Below, one piece after another: positions 5,058 to 14,491 of a stretch of DNA of 24,080 bases. The stretch covers positions 1 to 24,080 of the IMG/VR virus record IMGVR_UViG_3300017960_000056, one strand, 5' to 3'. The translations under genes and the position numbers were made by a program. Each line of letters begins with the position of its first letter. The first letter of the stretch is position 1. The notes under the pieces were generated by a model that did not search any database, was not told the origin of the DNA, and saw only the letters and a list, made by a program, of their open reading frames with translations. This stretch comes from a virus.

Positions 5058-6275
5058 CTATAGAGGAATAATTTCGTCTAAACCGTAAGAAGTAATGTTT
5101 TCAAGCTTGTCAGATATTTGGCCTTCTAACCTCATGTTTCCGTTGGATTCGACATATAGCTTAGTCATCCCCGTTGTACCGAATATAGGAACAAGCTTGC
5201 TGCGTAGTTGGGCAGGTCTATAAGAGGCCGGGAGGGTTCCGAAAACTACACCCCTATTAGTGACGATCTCGCCCTTTAAATAAAGCAAGCCACCAACGGT
5301 TGCACACATAACTTTTCTGTCCCCGTGTTTTGCACCATTTTTAAGGGGAACTTCTGTCCAAGTTGGTTCAATTTCACTTGATGTTACAACACGCTTCCAG
5401 CCTTTGAAAACTCCGTCTGTGTGAACAGTGCTATGCCAAATCGTATTGTCGTAACTTCTCCAAGCATATATTGTTTTTCTTCCTTGATCAGTCTCAACTA
5501 CATCGTAGTTAAACCACGAGCTATCATTAGCTGTTGGATTGTTTTGGATTACATGTCCAGGAGCAAAATAAAAACCAGAAGGTAACGTTAATAGGTCAGT
5601 TCCATCGGCCAATTTAGTGCGTTTTCCGTCGTCACTAATAAATTTATACAGTTGAGCATTATTCCATTTATCCCTTTCACCGGGATTAAAATGTAGTTCT
5701 GTGTTGTTTGCATGAACATCTGTGTATTCCTTTGCATTCGCTTCAGCTTTGTCTGCTTTCTCTTGTGCACCTGTTTTTGTTTCAATGTTGTCTAAAACAG
5801 ATAAACGTTTTTCAAGGTCTGCTACCTTGTCTTCTAGTCTCTTCTTCAGCCCGTCAAAGTCAGATACGTAAAACTCTTGAATAATGTCCACAGTTTCATC
5901 AATTAAAGCCCTGTCAATTCTGAACCTGAACTTATGAACTGAGGCTTGTCGTTTGTCGTTATAGAGTAGGTACAACTCTGCTTGTACTTCTCCGTAGTGC
6001 TTTATCTCACTATCAGACAGAACATACTCAATAATTCCATTAGTAGGGTCAACTATATCCAGATCGTCTTTTACAAATATACTTTTGTCAGACATCTTCA
6101 TAGCCAACTTAGGTGTTACCGCACTTAAAGGAAGCCTTTGGCCTTTGTTGTCAGATAGAATAAATTTTAGTTTTGCCGTTCCTTTATCCAATGTTGAAAA
6201 GTTCGCATCTAAAAAAGTAGGAGCCTTGTATTCAGCCCCTACTTCAAAATTACCTATCACAGTTTTATACATCAT
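5058..6275 (-). CDS. BppU-type baseplate/receptor-binding protein with a knob domain
   Basis: At 405 aa the protein begins with a BppU-type N-terminal domain (residues ~1-140), the part that docks fibres on the baseplate of TP901-1-like phages. A coiled coil follows (~145-180, KKRLEDKVADLEKRLSVLDN). Residues ~205-295 resemble the pyocin-knob domain, with LPSGFYFAPG and a GWKRV close. The last ~100 residues form a beta-rich C-terminal head beginning EPTWTEVPLKNGA. The whole reads as a trimeric host-binding fibre. Its ATG overlaps the stop of the previous gene (ATGA). Host specificity cannot be read from sequence. Confidence 0.85.
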   Translation of the reverse strand: MMYKTVIGNFEVGAEYKAPTFLDANFSTLDKGTAKLKFILSDNKGQRLPLSAVTPKLAMKMSDKSIFVKDDLDIVDPTNGIIEYVLSDSEIKHYGEVQAELYLLYNDKRQASVHKFRFRIDRALIDETVDIIQEFYVSDFDGLKKRLEDKVADLEKRLSVLDNIETKTGAQEKADKAEANAKEYTDVHANNTELHFNPGERDKWNNAQLYKFISDDGKRTKLADGTDLLTLPSGFYFAPGHVIQNNPTANDSSWFNYDVVETDQGRKTIYAWRSYDNTIWHSTVHTDGVFKGWKRVVTSSEIEPTWTEVPLKNGAKHGDRKVMCATVGGLLYLKGEIVTNRGVVFGTLPASYRPAQLRSKLVPIFGTTGMTKLYVESNGNMRLEGQISDKLENITSYGLDEIIPL

Positions 6276-7327
6276 TCGAATACTTGCCCCCCTGCATATT
6301 TAACAAATGGACCTCCATCTGATGTTACGGACCGATTCTTTAAAGGTGCAAAGACGATAGACCGGCCTACCTGCGCTAACCTTTCATTTCCGTATCCTTT
6401 ATTAGTCTCATCAAATGTGATTACAGCGTTAAAGTTTGTATATAGACAATCAAACTGGTCTTTAAAGTAACAATCAAGTACCCGGCCGTTACTTGCTGCA
6501 TAGTAAACTGAGTGACTTCTGGTAGCTTTCATATTTTCGGTGAACCTACATTTATTTATTGCCCCATAGCCACACCGATCAAAAAAGAATGTTACAGGTT
6601 CATCAACTCCGGCTCCTGTATATCTTGTTCCAGAATTAATCATGTCGTACTGAGTGAATCCACTAACATTAATGTATCCGGGACAGTCGATAAAGGATAT
6701 AGAACGTATAAATACTCCTGTATCCTCTTTAGACGGGTCAATTTTATCTAAATTTGCGTTCTCTAGAAGGATGTTTGAAGCATAAACCTGCTGTATAGAT
6801 ACATCCTCATCATATACAGCAGGTTTACAACGAATAATGACGTTAGCATTAATTAGCCGTGGGATTCTAGAAACAGCTTTATTAATGGTCTTAAAAGGGT
6901 TCTCTTCGGTACCATTACCAGTAATATCATTTCCCTTATTCCCGTCCACATACAGTATTAAGTCATTGTCTGCACGATATAGCTTATTTAATTGTTCTGT
7001 GAGTTCTGCTGCAACTGTTGCAAATGCAGCCATTTGATCATTAACATCCGAATACTCATCTTTAATTCTGTTAAACTCAAATTCTAATCGGGCTTGCAAA
7101 GTATTATGAACGTGTCCCAGTGAATCAGTATGTGAATCAATGACCTCTAACGGACTGTCGCCGCCACTATTTAATATAAGATTGTCTATCCTGTTCCGTA
7201 CACCCTCATCTGCTTGATAAAGTGCGGCAATAACGTCTTCTAAACGCTGCCAGTTGTCGTTAGTATCATTTCGAAGTCTCCGGCTGTTTAAAGCGTCTTG
7301 CCATTTATGCAACTCAAATTTTGCCAT
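6272..7327 (-). CDS. Tail fibre/spike with a right-handed beta-helix
   Basis: The 351-aa product has an N-terminal helical part (residues ~1-125) with coiled-coil stretches, probably the stalk that joins the baseplate. From residue ~127 the motif ILYVDGNKGND, then GNGTEENPFKTINKAV, is the classic entry into a pectin-lyase-like parallel beta-helix, and the following ~200 residues have the short Asn/Asp-rich turns of such a solenoid. Spikes of this fold bind or cleave surface polysaccharide; no catalytic residues can be assigned here. It starts with ATG at 7327, CGAGGT upstream, directly after the Tal gene, and overlaps the BppU-type gene by 4 nt. Confidence 0.82.
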   Translation of the reverse strand: MAKFELHKWQDALNSRRLRNDTNDNWQRLEDVIAALYQADEGVRNRIDNLILNSGGDSPLEVIDSHTDSLGHVHNTLQARLEFEFNRIKDEYSDVNDQMAAFATVAAELTEQLNKLYRADNDLILYVDGNKGNDITGNGTEENPFKTINKAVSRIPRLINANVIIRCKPAVYDEDVSIQQVYASNILLENANLDKIDPSKEDTGVFIRSISFIDCPGYINVSGFTQYDMINSGTRYTGAGVDEPVTFFFDRCGYGAINKCRFTENMKATRSHSVYYAASNGRVLDCYFKDQFDCLYTNFNAVITFDETNKGYGNERLAQVGRSIVFAPLKNRSVTSDGGPFVKYAGGQVFE

Positions 7328-7330
7328 TGT

Positions 7331-8401
7331 TTAATAACCTCGCTTCATTTTTTTTATTTCTCTAGCTAACTGCGCCTGTATGGTTATAATGTCTTTTTGT
7401 GTATTGGAAACTGTAATTTCAGGTGGTTGATTAAGGAAGGGGAATTTTTTATAGGAGACTATCTGAGTTTGAAGGTTAATGTTAAGGGGTTCATAAATAA
7501 CTGTTAGCCAGTCCCCTTTCTGAACATCCATCTTTTTACCAAGCTTCACATTACCGGATATACTAGGGTAGTCTTGCAGGGTTTGTTTAAGCTTAGCAAG
7601 CATTGAAGCTTCATTTGTAAACCGTTCATCCCTTATCGGGTCCGCAATACGTATACCCCAATCCACAGCACGAGGGGAGGTATATGTTACTGGGGAGAAA
7701 TAGTATCCTCCTCCTTCTTCTTCTGATTTCTCTTTCCCGTAGCCCCTAATTTGTGTTTTTAGGGTTGTCGTATCAGCTTGAAACTGAATTTCATCTGTGT
7801 TGTATTTGTACCGGATATACTCGTTTGTCTGTCTCCCGAACTGAGAAGGTTCATAGAAGGTTAAATGAAGGCCTGTTACGTCTAATATTGCGCCGTAATC
7901 CTCCAAAATGCTTTTAACTCCATCGAGATAGTTAACATCGCCGAAGTTCTCCTTTTCTCTTTTTTCAAAGTTGCCAACAACACTGAAGGTTATTCCTCGA
8001 TCATTCTTACCTAACAAGTGGTTTAAGCATTGATGAATTGTAAGATTCCCTGAAATAGTGCTGTACTGCCTTCCGTGCTGTATTTGAAAATATTGGTGTG
8101 TAGCAGTTACGCTCTTTGTAACTCGTTCCCCTTCAGCTTGTCGGTCTAAGCTGGTTACAATGAATTTTTCACCCTTATAGTAGATAACAGACTCGTCACC
8201 GATTAACTCATAAGTAAAGGCGTTTCTGTCCGTCTTAGTGACTGTAAAACTAATCTGCCATGATTCGTTTTTTTGCCACTCCTCTGTGAAGGTTCCTATA
8301 TCAAAATCTATAAGTATCTCTCTATATTCCTCTGCAAAATCAGAGACTGTAATAATATCTCTGCCTTTTAGAACAGGTATAGGGATCGAATTAGTTTGCA
8401 C
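7331..8401 (-). CDS. Tail-associated hub protein (Tal, prophage endopeptidase-tail family), short form
   Basis: Translation starts at a GTG (8401) with GGGAGG upstream. The 356-aa product matches the N-terminal region of phage minor structural proteins of the Tal/gp27-like family: a beta-rich hub that closes the tail tube below Dit. Recognisable parts are the opening PIPVLKGRDIITVSDFAEEY, the central TIHQCLNHLLG helix and a C-terminal PPEITVSNTQKDIITIQAQL segment. Longer relatives add a peptidoglycan-cutting domain at the C-terminus; this one stops after the hub, so fibre and enzyme functions are on separate genes (7327-5058) and on the tape measure. It lies 18 nt after Dit. Confidence 0.88.
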   Translation of the reverse strand: MQTNSIPIPVLKGRDIITVSDFAEEYREILIDFDIGTFTEEWQKNESWQISFTVTKTDRNAFTYELIGDESVIYYKGEKFIVTSLDRQAEGERVTKSVTATHQYFQIQHGRQYSTISGNLTIHQCLNHLLGKNDRGITFSVVGNFEKREKENFGDVNYLDGVKSILEDYGAILDVTGLHLTFYEPSQFGRQTNEYIRYKYNTDEIQFQADTTTLKTQIRGYGKEKSEEEGGGYYFSPVTYTSPRAVDWGIRIADPIRDERFTNEASMLAKLKQTLQDYPSISGNVKLGKKMDVQKGDWLTVIYEPLNINLQTQIVSYKKFPFLNQPPEITVSNTQKDIITIQAQLAREIKKMKRGY

Positions 8402-8419
8402 CAGTGCACCTCCCTTTTC

Positions 8420-9241
8420 TTAATGATAAAGGGCGTGGAAGTCAAAACTAATGTCAACCTTAGAAACATTAAAGATTCTAATATCATTCCAACCCTTCCT
8501 TAGTGTAATTAAACCGTTGTTTGTTCTCTTACCACAGTGCATATCGTCGAGCATCGGGTAAACCCCGTCTAGTCTCAACATATTTTCTTTAGTTAATTGG
8601 CCGTAAAATCTAAAATTATCGCCCGTGGTGTAGTTAGCTATTCGAAGGTTGTTGCCTTCTGCTGAAATATTTATGACAAGGTTGCTTTCACGAGGGTCTA
8701 TGTCAAAGTCTCCAAAATTGTATACTCTGAAGTTATTTTCGTTAAATCTATACTGAAAATCGTCAAATAGCAGCCCTTGACCTGTTTGCCACTTACCTTC
8801 ACTAAAAGTGAAGGGGCTAAGCGTAGATGCTACTGACTCCGCATAGCCTTTAAATGCTTCAAAATCAATATCTATAGTGGCTTCTTTGAAATTAATTTTA
8901 GACGGGTCCGCAGGTTTAGGATGAACCAGCCAGCGTTTGCCAGGCATTTTTGAGTGGACAATGTAATAAGCGTTTCTTTCATAAAAAAGTCGCCAAATTT
9001 CATCTTGTAACAAATAATAATCCTGATAATCTCTAGCTTTAACTAAAAAACGGGCAGTAATTGTACGGGTACCAAAAGTGGTACCCATATCTAAATTACC
9101 GTCCGAACCCTGAAAATTCGTATAAGTGGTTACAGGCTGAGGGCTCCCGTAGTTAACTTCAAGTAAATCTAAACCCGTCAGCTCGCTCACTTCTGTGGTA
9201 GAGCCGTCAGCCTTGAGTAACCATAGTCTGTCGTCTATCAA
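8420..9241 (-). CDS. Distal tail protein (Dit)
   Basis: The start is TTG at 9241, with AGGAGG 10 nt upstream overlapping the end of the tape measure gene. The 273-aa product belongs to the siphovirus distal tail component family: an N-terminal belt domain (residues ~1-135) with the stretch FGTRTITARFLVKARDYQDY, and a C-terminal galectin-like half ending in GWNDIRIFNVSKVDISFDFH. Dit hexamers form the ring between the last tail-tube ring and Tal and carry the fibres. It sits between tape measure and Tal, the usual order. At this length it is the classic, unextended form without an inserted carbohydrate-binding module. Confidence 0.9.
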   Translation of the reverse strand: MIDDRLWLLKADGSTTEVSELTGLDLLEVNYGSPQPVTTYTNFQGSDGNLDMGTTFGTRTITARFLVKARDYQDYYLLQDEIWRLFYERNAYYIVHSKMPGKRWLVHPKPADPSKINFKEATIDIDFEAFKGYAESVASTLSPFTFSEGKWQTGQGLLFDDFQYRFNENNFRVYNFGDFDIDPRESNLVINISAEGNNLRIANYTTGDNFRFYGQLTKENMLRLDGVYPMLDDMHCGKRTNNGLITLRKGWNDIRIFNVSKVDISFDFHALYH

Positions 9242-9244
9242 ATT

Positions 9245-12200
9245 CTAAAACCCTCCTTGTTGGTAAAGTTTATTATTGAACTGTTTTCCTTGTAAGGCGC
9301 TTATCTTATTTGCAAGGTCTTCAACAGATATTGAATTTCCGCCCTGATTTGCCAGTTGGAATAACAGTCCTAGCATTTGTTGCGTCATGGCGTTTTGCTG
9401 TTCATAAAGCTTATTTTGTTCTTGAAGAAGTTGCTCAAGTTTAGACGTGTCATTGTTGACTGTCACTTTGCTTCCGTTTTCAAACCCTACAACTTCACTA
9501 GCCTTAGCTAGAATTTGTAAAGCTCGGCCACGTTTAGCCTTAGACAGTGGCACAATGGCTTCAGGCTTGTTGCCTTCGCTTATTTCAGCTAATTTGTGTC
9601 TAAAGCTAAAGCCTCCGTTTTCGTACCCTATGTACCGTCTACCTTGATTTACAGCTTTAACCCCCGGCACGTTGCCAATGGTTTTATAACGTGATTTAAT
9701 GTATCGAATAGCTGCAATGATGTTATGTACTGGGTTGAAAATGTTGTCATAGCCTTTCATCTTGTATGCGTTGAAAGTTGGACCGATCGTCTGCATCAGA
9801 CCTTTAGACGGGATACCACGTTTAGCGTTAATATCCCAGTTGTTCTGAGCTCTCGGATTACCCCCAGACTCTTTCATTGCAATTAAAGAAAGGCCGTTAA
9901 GCCAGTTTCTTCCCGATACTCCTGCAATCTCCATAGCCCGAGTAACCCATTTCTTAACGTCTGCTGTAGGGTTTCCACTTGCCTTTACATCATCCCCGCC
10001 TTGAAGAAACTTTTGAATCCAGCTTTTAGCACCTTCAGAAGCCTTGCTAATCACACCTTTAACCATGCCTAGCGCAGGTTGTTTTACGTTGTCTAGGTTG
10101 GTGAAAGACGATATTGCAGATTTAATTAAAGCTAAAGGATTGCTAGCAAAATCCCATACAGCAACGGCCCCATTTTTAACTTTCTCAAACCCGGCTTTGG
10201 CCGCATCTTTAGCGCCATTCCATGTAGACTGTACAGCACCGAAAGCCTCCTGTAGGATACCTTTACCTTTTGCATACGCAGGGATGCCTTTACCTTTAAG
10301 GAATGCAGCAGTACTATTACCGTCCAAGACGCTTGTACCTTTAGGCAGGTTCATGATGGTTTCTTTCTTCGGAGATAAGAATAGTTGACCGTTTGGAAGT
10401 CTGATTAACTCACGTTTGTTAGGCCCTTTACCGTCTGATACCTTGGCAAGACCGCCTTCGTGGTTATCAGTACCCTTTGCATACTCTGGAATTTTCCATT
10501 TAGGTATACGGAGCTTCTTCGGTGCATGAACCTTATCAAGAATCCAGTTAATTCCGCCAGTTACACCATTAACACCTTTTGCCAAGCCTTCGAGTAGGAA
10601 TTTGCTGACTGCCTTCATTCCGTTAGCTATCTTGCCAGCGTTCTTTTTAAGTCCTTCAGCCATACGGCCGGGTAGATTCTTAATTGCATCTACAACTTTA
10701 TTGAAGATGCCGAAGATCGTACTTCTAATACCGTTGAAAATCTGGGATATCTTGTTCCGCAGACTAGAAAATAGTGAACCGACACGGCTTACCACGTTCA
10801 TAACGGGCTTAATGACAATGTCTTTTATTTTTTCCCATACAGACTTAGCTATATTTCTTATCCCGTTAAAAATGTTGGAGACAGTACTCTTCATATTTGT
10901 AAACATATTTCTCACGAAGTTTACAATAGTGCTGATAACAGACTTAAATATTCCGTTTATACCGTTCCAAACCCAGCTAACAAAGGTTTTCAGAGCGTTA
11001 AAAATGCCTTTTACAGTATTCACTGATCGTGTAAAGCTTGATTTCACAAAGTTTACTATCCAGCCGATTACGGTAGAAAAGACAGTTTTAATTCCGCCCC
11101 AAATGCTTGTAAAGATGCCTTTGAATGTTCCGCCAAAGGCAGTGAGACCTTTCAGGAGCTTACCCCAGAACATTAGCTGCATCCAGTTCCAGATTAGGTT
11201 AATTGCTCCGAAGAACACCTGTTTAATGCCTTCCCACATCTTAGAGAAGTCACCAGTGAACAGACCTGAGAACATTTTAATAATGCCCATGATTACATTT
11301 AGTGAGCCGGAAATAACGCCTTTGATGTTTTCCCATACAGACTGAATAACGGCCAGAACAGTATTAAAGATGAATTGAAAGAGTTGGAGGATATAAGGCA
11401 ATGAGGTTTGGAAAAGGGTTGTGAGGGCATTCCAGATTGGTTGTACTATCATCATGATAGCACTAAAAACTGTGGTCACTACGGTTTGGATACCGTTGAA
11501 GACATTACTGAAAGCTTGCAAAATCTGCGTTCCGTTTTCATCCCAGAACGCTTTAATTTCGTTAATCTTAGTCTGGATAAACTGTGATACAGTAGTAAAC
11601 GCCTGTTGAGCAAGGTTCTTTCCTTCGTTGAATTTTTCAATTACTCCGTTAATGAACGATTTAACTGTTTCAATTACTTCAGGAGGAATCATGTTTTTAA
11701 TCGCTTCGCCTATACCATTGATGAAGTTTCTAAACGTTTCACTTTTGTTATAGGCAAGTACAAACCCTGCTACAAGTGCAGTGATAGCACCTATTACAAG
11801 TCCGAATGGACTTAGAACGGCTCCGGCTGCTAGTTTCACACCATCTAGTACCTTACTGAATAGGCCTATCTTTCCTTCTGAATCTCCGAACTTCAGACCA
11901 AGCAACCCCACTACATTAACAATGTTGCCAATAGACCCGGCTAAAGCACCTGCTACAAGTAATAGGGGGCCGATGGCTGCCGCCACAAGAGAAGCATAAG
12001 TAATAAATGTCTGCATACTTGGTGACAGATCATTGAACCAGTTTACAAGGTTCTGGATAGCAGATGCTATGCTTCTAATAGCTGGAGCTAAAGTATTACC
12101 GATTGTAATACCTGCTGTTTCAAACGCTCCGCCCAACTCTTCTAAGGAGCCTTTAAGGTTATCCTTCATTTTTTGTGCTGCGTCTTTACTTGCTCCTGAA

Positions 12201-13804
12201 CTATTTTCAAGAGCTTTTGTCATCTTGTCTATTTCTTCAGGTCCGGCTTCCATAAGTGATAGGAAACCACTTGTAGCCTCAGTACCTACCAGACTAGCGA
12301 TTGTAGCCGCCTTTTGCGTCTTTGTTTGCCCTGCTAAGGCTTTTTGGAAGTTTTTAATAACACCTGAGATTCCAATAAAGTTACCTTCAGCATCTGTAAC
12401 GCTAATACCCAAAGCATCCATTTGTTTACTGTTTTCTTCACTTGGGTTAAGGAGTGCAAGCAAGGACGCACGTAGTGCAGTACCTGCGTTTTCCCCTTGT
12501 AGTCCAGCGTTTGTCATGATACCGATAGATGCAGCAGTTTCTTCCATAGACACGCCTAATGCCGCCGCAGGAGCGCCTGCATACTTAAAGGCGTATTGCA
12601 TATCTGTAATGTCCGCAGCCGTTCTGTTCGCACTCTCTGCAAGCACATCAGCCACCCGTGAAGCTTTGCCGGCTTCTATTCCCCAGATATTAAGGGCTGA
12701 AGCTACAACGTCTGCTGTTTGTGCCATGTCCGCAGCTGAAGCTTCTGCGGCACTAATAACACCCGGCATAGCTGCAATGATGTCCTTAGAGGTGAAACCC
12801 AGGGCAGCTAAGTTTTCTTGCGCTACAGCTACTTCTGTAGCACTCTTAGAAGTTGAAGCCCCTAACTCAAGGGCTGATTCTTTCAATTTTTTCAGTTCAT
12901 CTGCTGATGCTCCGGCGATAGCTCCAACCCTCGACATCTGTGCTTCAAAGTCCATGCTTGTTTTAACGGCCGCACCTAATGCACCTACGATTGGTAGGGA
13001 AATTTTCATTGAAGCTTCTCTACCGACATCCTTAAGCTTTGTCGATACTTCACTAAGTCTGTTTCTTAGGGTAGCCATACGGTCAGCAAATTCTGCGCTT
13101 TTCTTTGAAGCATTGCCAATCTTAGCGTCTAAGTCTTGTAAAGCTTTCCCCATAAGTTTCTGTTTTGCAATAGCTTCTTCGATGACTATTTTTTGTTCTC
13201 TAACTTCCTTTGAGTCTTCGCCTTTTGTTTTGATTAAGTCCTTCAGCTTTTCTTTTTCTTTCTCAATCAGTTGGGTTTGAAGACGATAGGATTTGGTTAG
13301 GCCATCCTTTTCTGCTTTTGCGGCTTGATACTCTTTACCTTGAGCCTTTAAAACAGAAACAGCCGCAGTTGTAGAACGGGCAGCCTGATCTAATTGCGTC
13401 TTTAAGTCCTGTGTTCCTCGTTTGTATTCACGCATAGCAAGCTTAGTGTTATCTAACTGCTGTTTCATTGCTGCCTGTTTAGCTACTGCGTTGTTTATTT
13501 GCGCTGCATATTTCTGCGCTTGTTTAGAATTTTCTCCAAAGTCTTTCTTGGCTTGTTCGTACTTCTCATGAAGCACTTCAATTTGTTTTTCGTTGGATGC
13601 CATTACCTTTGTAAGGCCGTTAACTTTGGCTTCCATTGTCTTATAACCGTTTCCGGCTTGGCTGATCACCGACATATGAGCTTTCATTTCACTTTGAGCA
13701 GCTCTAATTTGTCTTTTAATACCGTCTAATGATTTCGTCATTTTAGAGCCATCTAGACCAATGTCAATGATCATACTGCCTAACGGTTTTCCTTGTTGCG
13801 CCAA
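9245..13804 (-). CDS. Tail tape measure protein with a lytic transglycosylase (SLT) domain
   Basis: The gene starts with TTG at 13804 behind AGGTGA and encodes 1519 aa. Residues ~30-260 are coiled coil. The TP901-1-type core lies at ~265-620 (ASLLALLNPSEE, VGTEATSGFLSLMEAGPEE). Hydrophobic helices follow at ~620-700 (YASLVAAAIGPLLLVAGALA; LVIGAITALVAGFVLAY), then Trp-rich repeats (~850-1080) such as FVSWVWNGINGIFKSVI. Residues ~1285-1385 are an SLT domain with AMKESGGNPRA, in which Glu1312 is the expected catalytic residue, and SKGLMQTIGPTF. The protein sets tail length (roughly 0.2 micrometre by the usual rule of ~1.5 angstrom per residue) and would open the wall when ejected. It follows the chaperone gene behind an internal terminator. 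Confidence 0.95.
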   Translation of the reverse strand: MAQQGKPLGSMIIDIGLDGSKMTKSLDGIKRQIRAAQSEMKAHMSVISQAGNGYKTMEAKVNGLTKVMASNEKQIEVLHEKYEQAKKDFGENSKQAQKYAAQINNAVAKQAAMKQQLDNTKLAMREYKRGTQDLKTQLDQAARSTTAAVSVLKAQGKEYQAAKAEKDGLTKSYRLQTQLIEKEKEKLKDLIKTKGEDSKEVREQKIVIEEAIAKQKLMGKALQDLDAKIGNASKKSAEFADRMATLRNRLSEVSTKLKDVGREASMKISLPIVGALGAAVKTSMDFEAQMSRVGAIAGASADELKKLKESALELGASTSKSATEVAVAQENLAALGFTSKDIIAAMPGVISAAEASAADMAQTADVVASALNIWGIEAGKASRVADVLAESANRTAADITDMQYAFKYAGAPAAALGVSMEETAASIGIMTNAGLQGENAGTALRASLLALLNPSEENSKQMDALGISVTDAEGNFIGISGVIKNFQKALAGQTKTQKAATIASLVGTEATSGFLSLMEAGPEEIDKMTKALENSSGASKDAAQKMKDNLKGSLEELGGAFETAGITIGNTLAPAIRSIASAIQNLVNWFNDLSPSMQTFITYASLVAAAIGPLLLVAGALAGSIGNIVNVVGLLGLKFGDSEGKIGLFSKVLDGVKLAAGAVLSPFGLVIGAITALVAGFVLAYNKSETFRNFINGIGEAIKNMIPPEVIETVKSFINGVIEKFNEGKNLAQQAFTTVSQFIQTKINEIKAFWDENGTQILQAFSNVFNGIQTVVTTVFSAIMMIVQPIWNALTTLFQTSLPYILQLFQFIFNTVLAVIQSVWENIKGVISGSLNVIMGIIKMFSGLFTGDFSKMWEGIKQVFFGAINLIWNWMQLMFWGKLLKGLTAFGGTFKGIFTSIWGGIKTVFSTVIGWIVNFVKSSFTRSVNTVKGIFNALKTFVSWVWNGINGIFKSVISTIVNFVRNMFTNMKSTVSNIFNGIRNIAKSVWEKIKDIVIKPVMNVVSRVGSLFSSLRNKISQIFNGIRSTIFGIFNKVVDAIKNLPGRMAEGLKKNAGKIANGMKAVSKFLLEGLAKGVNGVTGGINWILDKVHAPKKLRIPKWKIPEYAKGTDNHEGGLAKVSDGKGPNKRELIRLPNGQLFLSPKKETIMNLPKGTSVLDGNSTAAFLKGKGIPAYAKGKGILQEAFGAVQSTWNGAKDAAKAGFEKVKNGAVAVWDFASNPLALIKSAISSFTNLDNVKQPALGMVKGVISKASEGAKSWIQKFLQGGDDVKASGNPTADVKKWVTRAMEIAGVSGRNWLNGLSLIAMKESGGNPRAQNNWDINAKRGIPSKGLMQTIGPTFNAYKMKGYDNIFNPVHNIIAAIRYIKSRYKTIGNVPGVKAVNQGRRYIGYENGGFSFRHKLAEISEGNKPEAIVPLSKAKRGRALQILAKASEVVGFENGSKVTVNNDTSKLEQLLQEQNKLYEQQNAMTQQMLGLLFQLANQGGNSISVEDLANKISALQGKQFNNKLYQQGGF

Positions 13805-13841
13805 CTATTTTCACCTGCTTTTCTTAGATTTTTTGTGCAAT

Positions 13842-13875
13842 AAAAAAAGGGAAGACTACCCCCGCAGCCTTCCCC
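13842..13875 (-). terminator. Intrinsic terminator between the tail chaperone and tape measure genes
   Basis: On the minus strand GGGAAGGCT (13874-13866) pairs with AGTCTTCCC (13857-13849), 9 bp with one G-U pair, and is followed by seven T (13848-13842). It begins 8 nt after the stop of the frameshifted chaperone frame and ends 38 nt before the tape measure start. No promoter is seen in that gap, so it must be read through part of the time. Confidence 0.85.
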
Positions 13876-13882
13876 GTACGTA

Positions 13883-14451
13883 TTAAATTGAGTTATAGAA
13901 CTCCTCTGCACTCATCAAACCTCTGGACTTAGACTTAGACCTCTTGCGCTTCTTACCCTTTGACATGGTTTCCAGTAAGCGCAAGAAGTGTGATAAGTCC
14001 ATTTGGTCTATCTCATGGTGTTTGTACCCATTTTCCATCAAGTCTATATAGAGGTCATCTAAGTTATTCAGGTAGTCGGCATACGTTAGGGTGTTATCGG
14101 TTACTTCTTCTTTTTTGCTACTGTTTTTTTTAATTCTGTCCGGTTTTCTTCTTTTTGGACTTGAGTCTCTTTTTGTCCTACAACATCCCCGATGATTTCC
14201 TGAAGAACTTCAGCGATTTTGCTGCCCTCAACACCATCTAAGATCGTGTCAAAAGTAACTGCGTCTGTATCAAACAAATTTGCCACCAACATAATCATTT
14301 CGTCTAACTGCTCTAGTTCGCTCAATGGATTGCTTTCATCTTCAACCTTTGCAGCAAACTCGAGGACACTCCGGAATTTACGTGTGTTAATAAAGCTTTG
14401 TGTATGGGTTTCTTTTTCTCCCTTAGCGTTAATCAGTTCAATTTTAATCAT
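13883..14451 (-). CDS. Tail assembly chaperone GT, made by a -1 ribosomal frameshift
   Basis: The first 114 codons are those of the chaperone G. At the slippery site 14116-14110 a -1 shift avoids the TAA at 14103-14101 and opens 75 more codons, ending at TAA 13885-13883 (189 aa in all). The added part reads KKEEVTDNTLTYADYLNNLD, then a helical stretch with DLSHFLRLLE, a very basic KKRKRSKSKSR segment and EEFYNSI. The T part has no ribosome site or start of its own in a credible place. In lambda, G and GT bind the tape measure and recruit tail tube protein; neither is in the virion. Placement between the major tail protein and the tape measure gene is exactly as expected. Confidence 0.82.
14101..14451 (-). 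CDS. Tail assembly chaperone G (unshifted product)
   Basis: The 116-aa zero-frame product starts at ATG 14451 with AAGGAG 10 nt upstream. The N-terminal ~95 residues (IKIELINAKGEKETHTQSFI onward, with an acidic SELEQLDEMIMLVANLFD helix) look like the short G proteins of Firmicute siphoviruses; the tail end is Lys-rich (TVAKKKK), encoded by the slippery stretch. It should be the major product, with GT made at a lower rate. G proteins coat the tape measure during tail assembly and are shed. The gene lies between two internal terminators, which would lower its mRNA relative to the major tail protein. Confidence 0.85.
   Translation of the reverse strand: MIKIELINAKGEKETHTQSFINTRKFRSVLEFAAKVEDESNPLSELEQLDEMIMLVANLFDTDAVTFDTILDGVEGSKIAEVLQEIIGDVVGQKETQVQKEENRTELKKTVAKKKK
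14110..14116 (-). other. Slippery heptamer A AAA AAG for -1 frameshifting
   Basis: In the zero frame the codons are GCA AAA AAG, so the heptamer A-AAA-AAG is exactly the one used in Escherichia coli dnaX. The zero-frame stop follows two codons later, and the -1 frame is open for 75 codons. A second homopolymer (A AAA AAA within TTA AAA AAA ACA, 12 nt upstream) could also slip into the same frame. The AAGAAGAAG after the site keeps the ribosome on Lys codons; no obvious stimulatory hairpin is seen right after it. Confidence 0.8.
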
Positions 14452-14491
14452 TTAATCTTTCTCCTTATCTTTGGTTTTTTGAATTTGATAA

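Noticed and set aside
12033-13280. Long plus-strand open frame (415 codons) opposite the tape measure gene
   Set aside because: It is antisense to the conserved TP901-1-type core, has low-complexity Ala/Ser/Pro/Ile composition typical of reversed Ala/Thr/Glu-rich coding DNA, and no ribosome site. The shorter frame at 10602-11345 is rejected for the same reason.
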